The notes below the pieces were generated by a model. That model was not told where the DNA came from. It saw nothing but the letters and a program-made list of their open reading frames with translations, and did no database searches. A program made the position numbers and the translations under genes. Below are positions 48,003 through 52,222 of a stretch of DNA of 52,222 nucleotides, piece by piece. Where the stretch lies: NCBI GenBank assembly GCA_938002995.1, contig CALKZN010000012.1:1-52222 (forward strand), read 5' to 3'. The stretch comes from an uncultured Arenicellaceae bacterium (GTDB lineage Bacteria; Pseudomonadota; Gammaproteobacteria; Arenicellales; Arenicellaceae). Position 1 is the stretch's first letter. Each line of letters begins with the position of its first letter.

Positions 48003-49349
48003 GTGAGCAAACAAGAAGGAATTAATCAACAATTGTGGAGTAATTGCCTTGAGCGTATTCAAGCTGAAGTCACTGAAAGCGATTTTAATACATGGATTCG
48101 TCCTTTAGAAGCTGAGCTCAATGAATCAACTTTAACCATATATTCACCTAATCAATTTGTTGCTGACTGGCTTAAAGCAAACCTTGCCAAGCAATTATTA
48201 GATGCTTTGCAACACTTCTTAGGCAACAATTACGATATCAATATCGTCATCGGTGATAATGGTATAGAAGAAGAAGTAACAAAATCCTCTTTTATTAATG
48301 AAGATTATGACGCTGTAAAAATTGCTGAAAAAAACAAACTGAATTTAAATTTTACCTTCGATTCTCATATCGAAGGTAAATCAAATCAAATAGCCCGCGC
48401 CGCAACCAATCAAGTGGGAGAAAACCCAGGTAAAGCATATAATCCTTTATTTATTTATGGTGGTGTTGGCTTAGGTAAAACTCACTTAATGCATGCTGCT
48501 GGCAATTTAATTTGTTCTAATAAGCCTAGAGCAAGGGTTGCCTACATCCATTCTGAAAGGTTTGTTTCGGATATGGTGAAAGCAATTCAATCGAATAAAA
48601 TGGATGATTTTAAATCATACTATCGTTCATTAGACGCATTACTCATTGATGATATTCAATTCTTTGCAGGTAAAGATCAATCTCAAGAAGAGTTTTTTCA
48701 TACCTTTAATAATTTGCTAGAAAGTGGCAGCCAAATCATCATTACCAGCGACAAGTTTCCTAAAGAAATCAATAACTTACAAGAAAGAATTATTTCACGT
48801 TTTGAAAGTGGATTACTGGTACGAATCGATCCACCTGAACTTGAAACACGTGTAGCTATATTGCAACAAAAGGCAGCATCTAAAAATATTGAATTAGCCG
48901 ATGATGTCGCATTCTTAGTTGCCAAAAAAATTCGGGCAAATGTACGCGAATTAGAAGGAGCTCTTCATCGTTTGATCGCTTCGGCAAATTTCACCAAGCG
49001 AGAAATTGATATCGACTTAGCAAAAGAAACATTGCAAGACTTAACTCAATTTCAAAGCAGGCAAGTTACTATTGAAAATATTCAAAAAACTGTCGCTCAT
49101 TATTATCAAATGCGTGTTGTTGATTTAAACTCTAAAAAAAGGAGTAGGCAAATTGCCAGGCCTAGACAAATTGCTATGGCCTTAGCAAAAGAGCTAACTG
49201 AATTAAGTCTTCCTGATATAGGCGATGCTTTTGGCGGAAGAGACCATACAACCGTTTTATATGCTTGTCGTAAAGTAGAAGAATTAATCCAAAGTGATGA
49301 ACGTTTGAGTGAAGATTACGATAAATTACAAAAGACACTGACAGTTTGA
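48003..49349 (+). CDS. dnaA: Chromosomal replication initiator protein DnaA
   Basis: DnaA (448 aa, E. coli 467) opens the origin. It has domain I (about 1-80), a short linker, the AAA+ domain with Walker A GGVGLGKTH (153-161) and Walker B LLIDDIQF, and domain IV with the DNA-binding helix-turn-helix ending GGRDHTTVLYACRK. The start is GTG 48003 (frame reads SKQEGINQQLW). The stop is TGA. Domain II is short, which explains the slightly small size. Confidence 0.98.
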   Translation: MSKQEGINQQLWSNCLERIQAEVTESDFNTWIRPLEAELNESTLTIYSPNQFVADWLKANLAKQLLDALQHFLGNNYDINIVIGDNGIEEEVTKSSFINEDYDAVKIAEKNKLNLNFTFDSHIEGKSNQIARAATNQVGENPGKAYNPLFIYGGVGLGKTHLMHAAGNLICSNKPRARVAYIHSERFVSDMVKAIQSNKMDDFKSYYRSLDALLIDDIQFFAGKDQSQEEFFHTFNNLLESGSQIIITSDKFPKEINNLQERIISRFESGLLVRIDPPELETRVAILQQKAASKNIELADDVAFLVAKKIRANVRELEGALHRLIASANFTKREIDIDLAKETLQDLTQFQSRQVTIENIQKTVAHYYQMRVVDLNSKKRSRQIARPRQIAMALAKELTELSLPDIGDAFGGRDHTTVLYACRKVEELIQSDERLSEDYDKLQKTLTV

Positions 49350-49377
49350 ATAAATTGTGGAAATAAACTGAACAAGT

Positions 49378-49514
49378 TGTGGATAACATGGTATAAAAAA
49401 TTATGCACAAGTTATTCATAACTATTCAATAATTATCCACAGTTTTTAATAGAATTAAAATCAAATAAGTAATTGATAAATATAATTATTTTAGGGTTAA
49501 TCCACTTATACACC
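49378..49514. other. Probable origin of replication (oriC) with DnaA boxes
   Basis: Between dnaA and dnaN are three perfect TTATNCACA boxes: TTATCCACA on the minus strand at 49378-49386, TTATGCACA at 49401-49409 and TTATCCACA at 49433-49441. Near matches are TTATTCATA at 49412-49420 and TTATACACC at 49506-49514. An AT-rich stretch of about 60 bp (49442-49500) could be the unwinding element. Confidence 0.8.
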
Positions 49515-49543
49515 TTGTTAATAACAACAACTAAAATAACAAA

Positions 49544-50647
49544 ATGAATATTCAAATAAGTAAAGAAGCATTATTACCCGCATTAACCCATGTATGCGGA
49601 ATCGTAGAAAAAAGACAAACGTTACCAATATTAGGTAATGTATATATCAAAACAAATAATAATCAATTAACTCTAATAGGATCTGATTTAGAAACAGAAA
49701 TCACAACAACATTAGAAAATATTATTGCAGTTGATGGAGAAACAACTGTATCAGCAAGAAAGTTATTTGATATTTGTAGATCTTTAAAAGATGAATCTAT
49801 GATTTCTATCTCTCTTGAAGCTAATAAAATGTTATTAACTTCAGGAAGAAGTCGTTTCAGTTTACAAACTCTATCTGCAAGTGAATATCCATTATTAGAT
49901 ACTTCAGAAAATGAATTTGATTTTTCTGTTACGCAAGCTGAGTTTTCTTCTTTATTAGGTTCTACAGCTTATGCTATGGCTCAACAGGATGTTCGATATT
50001 TTCTAAATGGTTTATTGCTAGAAGTCGGTAATGGTTTAATTATAGCTGTATCAACTGATGGACATCGCTTAGCAAAAAATAAAATTTCTCATCCAAGCCT
50101 TTCAGGTGAAATTAAACAATCAATAATTCCAAGAAAAGCTGTACAAGAAATATCTAAATTTTTAAATACTGATAGTGATGAAAATGTTCATATTGGTTTA
50201 AACAGTTCTCATATTTCTATTAAAGCAAATAATTATCAATTTATATCTAAGCTAATAGATGGACGATATCCAGAATATGAAAAAGTTATTCCAAAAAATT
50301 TAGATAAAAATATTGTTTTAGATAAAATAATGTTTAGTGAAATATTATCTAGGACTGCAATTCTTAGTAATGAAAAGTTTAGAGGTATTTCAATAAAGTT
50401 TGAATCAGGATCTTTAATAGTGACTTCTCGTAACCCTGATCATGAAGAAGCTAGTGATGAAATGACCATAGATTATCAAGGAGAGACTGTTGAAATTGGT
50501 TTTAATGTGAACTATCTACTGGATGCAGTTCGTGGCTGTCATTCTGAAACAGTTCAATTTGAATTTAAAGACTCTTCTTCAAGTGGAATTATAAGAGAAT
50601 CTAAAGAGAGTGATAAAATTGCATTGATTATGCCTATGCGCATTTAA
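49544..50647 (+). CDS. dnaN: DNA polymerase III beta sliding clamp
   Basis: The 367-aa clamp (E. coli 366) encircles DNA and holds polymerases. The three repeated clamp domains are recognisable, with KRQTLPILGNVYI near the start, STDGHRLA in the middle and the C-terminal ALIMPMRI. Codon use is notably AT-rich compared with the ATP synthase genes. The stop codon lies inside the left flank of the first parS palindrome. recF does not follow. Confidence 0.98.
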   Translation: MNIQISKEALLPALTHVCGIVEKRQTLPILGNVYIKTNNNQLTLIGSDLETEITTTLENIIAVDGETTVSARKLFDICRSLKDESMISISLEANKMLLTSGRSRFSLQTLSASEYPLLDTSENEFDFSVTQAEFSSLLGSTAYAMAQQDVRYFLNGLLLEVGNGLIIAVSTDGHRLAKNKISHPSLSGEIKQSIIPRKAVQEISKFLNTDSDENVHIGLNSSHISIKANNYQFISKLIDGRYPEYEKVIPKNLDKNIVLDKIMFSEILSRTAILSNEKFRGISIKFESGSLIVTSRNPDHEEASDEMTIDYQGETVEIGFNVNYLLDAVRGCHSETVQFEFKDSSSSGIIRESKESDKIALIMPMRI

Positions 50648-50648
50648 A

Positions 50649-50664
50649 TGTTTCACGTGAAACA
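50649..50664. promoter_or_regulatory. parS site 1 (ParB binding palindrome)
   Basis: TGTTTCACGTGAAACA is a perfect match to the conserved bacterial parS sequence. The palindrome extends three more bases on each side (50646-50667) and overlaps the dnaN stop codon. Confidence 0.95.
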
Positions 50665-50690
50665 TTTACTACTTGTCTTTAAATAATTAC

Positions 50691-50723
50691 AAAGCTGTTG
50701 CCTATAAAAAAGGCAACAGCTTT
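50691..50723 (+). terminator. Terminator between the two parS sites
   Basis: A 13-bp stem (AAAGCTGTTGCCT 50691-50703 with AGGCAACAGCTTT 50711-50723) followed by T ends the dnaA-dnaN transcription unit. Confidence 0.88.
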
Positions 50724-50752
50724 TTTATATTAAGGCTTGCTAAATTGAATAA

Positions 50753-50768
50753 TGTTTCACGTGAAACA
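50753..50768. promoter_or_regulatory. parS site 2 (ParB binding palindrome)
   Basis: This is a second perfect TGTTTCACGTGAAACA, 104 bp from the first, with the palindrome extending to 50751-50770. It lies upstream of gyrB. Confidence 0.95.
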
Positions 50769-50837
50769 TTGTATCTATTACATTGCAGCTATTGAAAAAA
50801 TCAATGTTCGTAAGCTATTTTTGATAGAATAGGGTAG

Positions 50838-52222
<1,385 letters not shown>

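Overview
This is an AT-rich chromosomal segment around the replication origin of a gammaproteobacterium. The evidence is the rpmH-rnpA-yidD-yidC-mnmE block beside dnaA-dnaN-gyrB, the mnmG-rsmG-parA-parB-atpIBEFHAGDC block, dapF-DUF484-xerC, polA next to engB, and outer-membrane features (porin, lipoproteins, L,D-transpeptidase). The sequence does not fix the genus. NhaA and a membrane pyrophosphatase with Na+-type residues would suit a marine or salt-exposed organism, but that is inference.

Layout. Positions 1-4740 hold engB and three envelope genes: an M14-type lipoprotein peptidase, an L,D-transpeptidase, and a TPR protein that shares the transpeptidase's C-terminal NTF2-like domain. Positions 4782-10730 hold polA, a small secreted protein of unknown function, two paralogous coiled-coil/helix-hairpin-helix proteins, and zapE. 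Positions 10828-17736 run mostly rightward: gamma-carbonic anhydrase, mscS-type channel, nhaA, (yrfG on the opposite strand), cysQ, and dapF-DUF484-xerC. Positions 17793-22803 hold soluble pyrophosphatase divergent from a membrane pyrophosphatase, then deaD with a long leader. Positions 22897-28904 hold ubiC, an M48 protease with lemA, and an AlgI/AlgJ-like polysaccharide O-acetylation pair. Positions 29057-36345 are the complete nine-gene F-type ATP synthase operon, read leftward from a recognisable promoter. Positions 36461-41265 hold parB, parA, a cupin-like gene, rsmG and mnmG. Positions 41408-43642 hold a porin with a decayed porin copy behind it and a small lipoprotein. Positions 43703-47729 are mnmE-yidC-yidD-rnpA-rpmH. 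The window ends with dnaA, an oriC-like cluster of DnaA boxes, dnaN, two parS sites and the 5' part of gyrB.

How the genes work together. The right end is the replication and segregation centre: DnaA acts on boxes between dnaA and dnaN, and ParA/ParB (about 13 kb away) would act on two perfect parS palindromes between dnaN and gyrB. recF, usual at that place in gammaproteobacteria, is absent there. Energy genes (ATP synthase, membrane pyrophosphatase, NhaA) and envelope genes make up much of the rest.

Main oddities: an in-frame TGA in atpD; a parS-terminator-parS cassette in the recF slot; a porin relic; a perfect 13-bp-stem structured element after engB; a palindromic insertion between atpD and atpC; tandem 13-nt repeats upstream of the porin; and a cupin-like gene inside the mnmG-rsmG-parAB cluster. 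I saw no tRNA, rRNA, CRISPR array, prophage or transposase gene, and no wholly new multi-gene system that I could defend.
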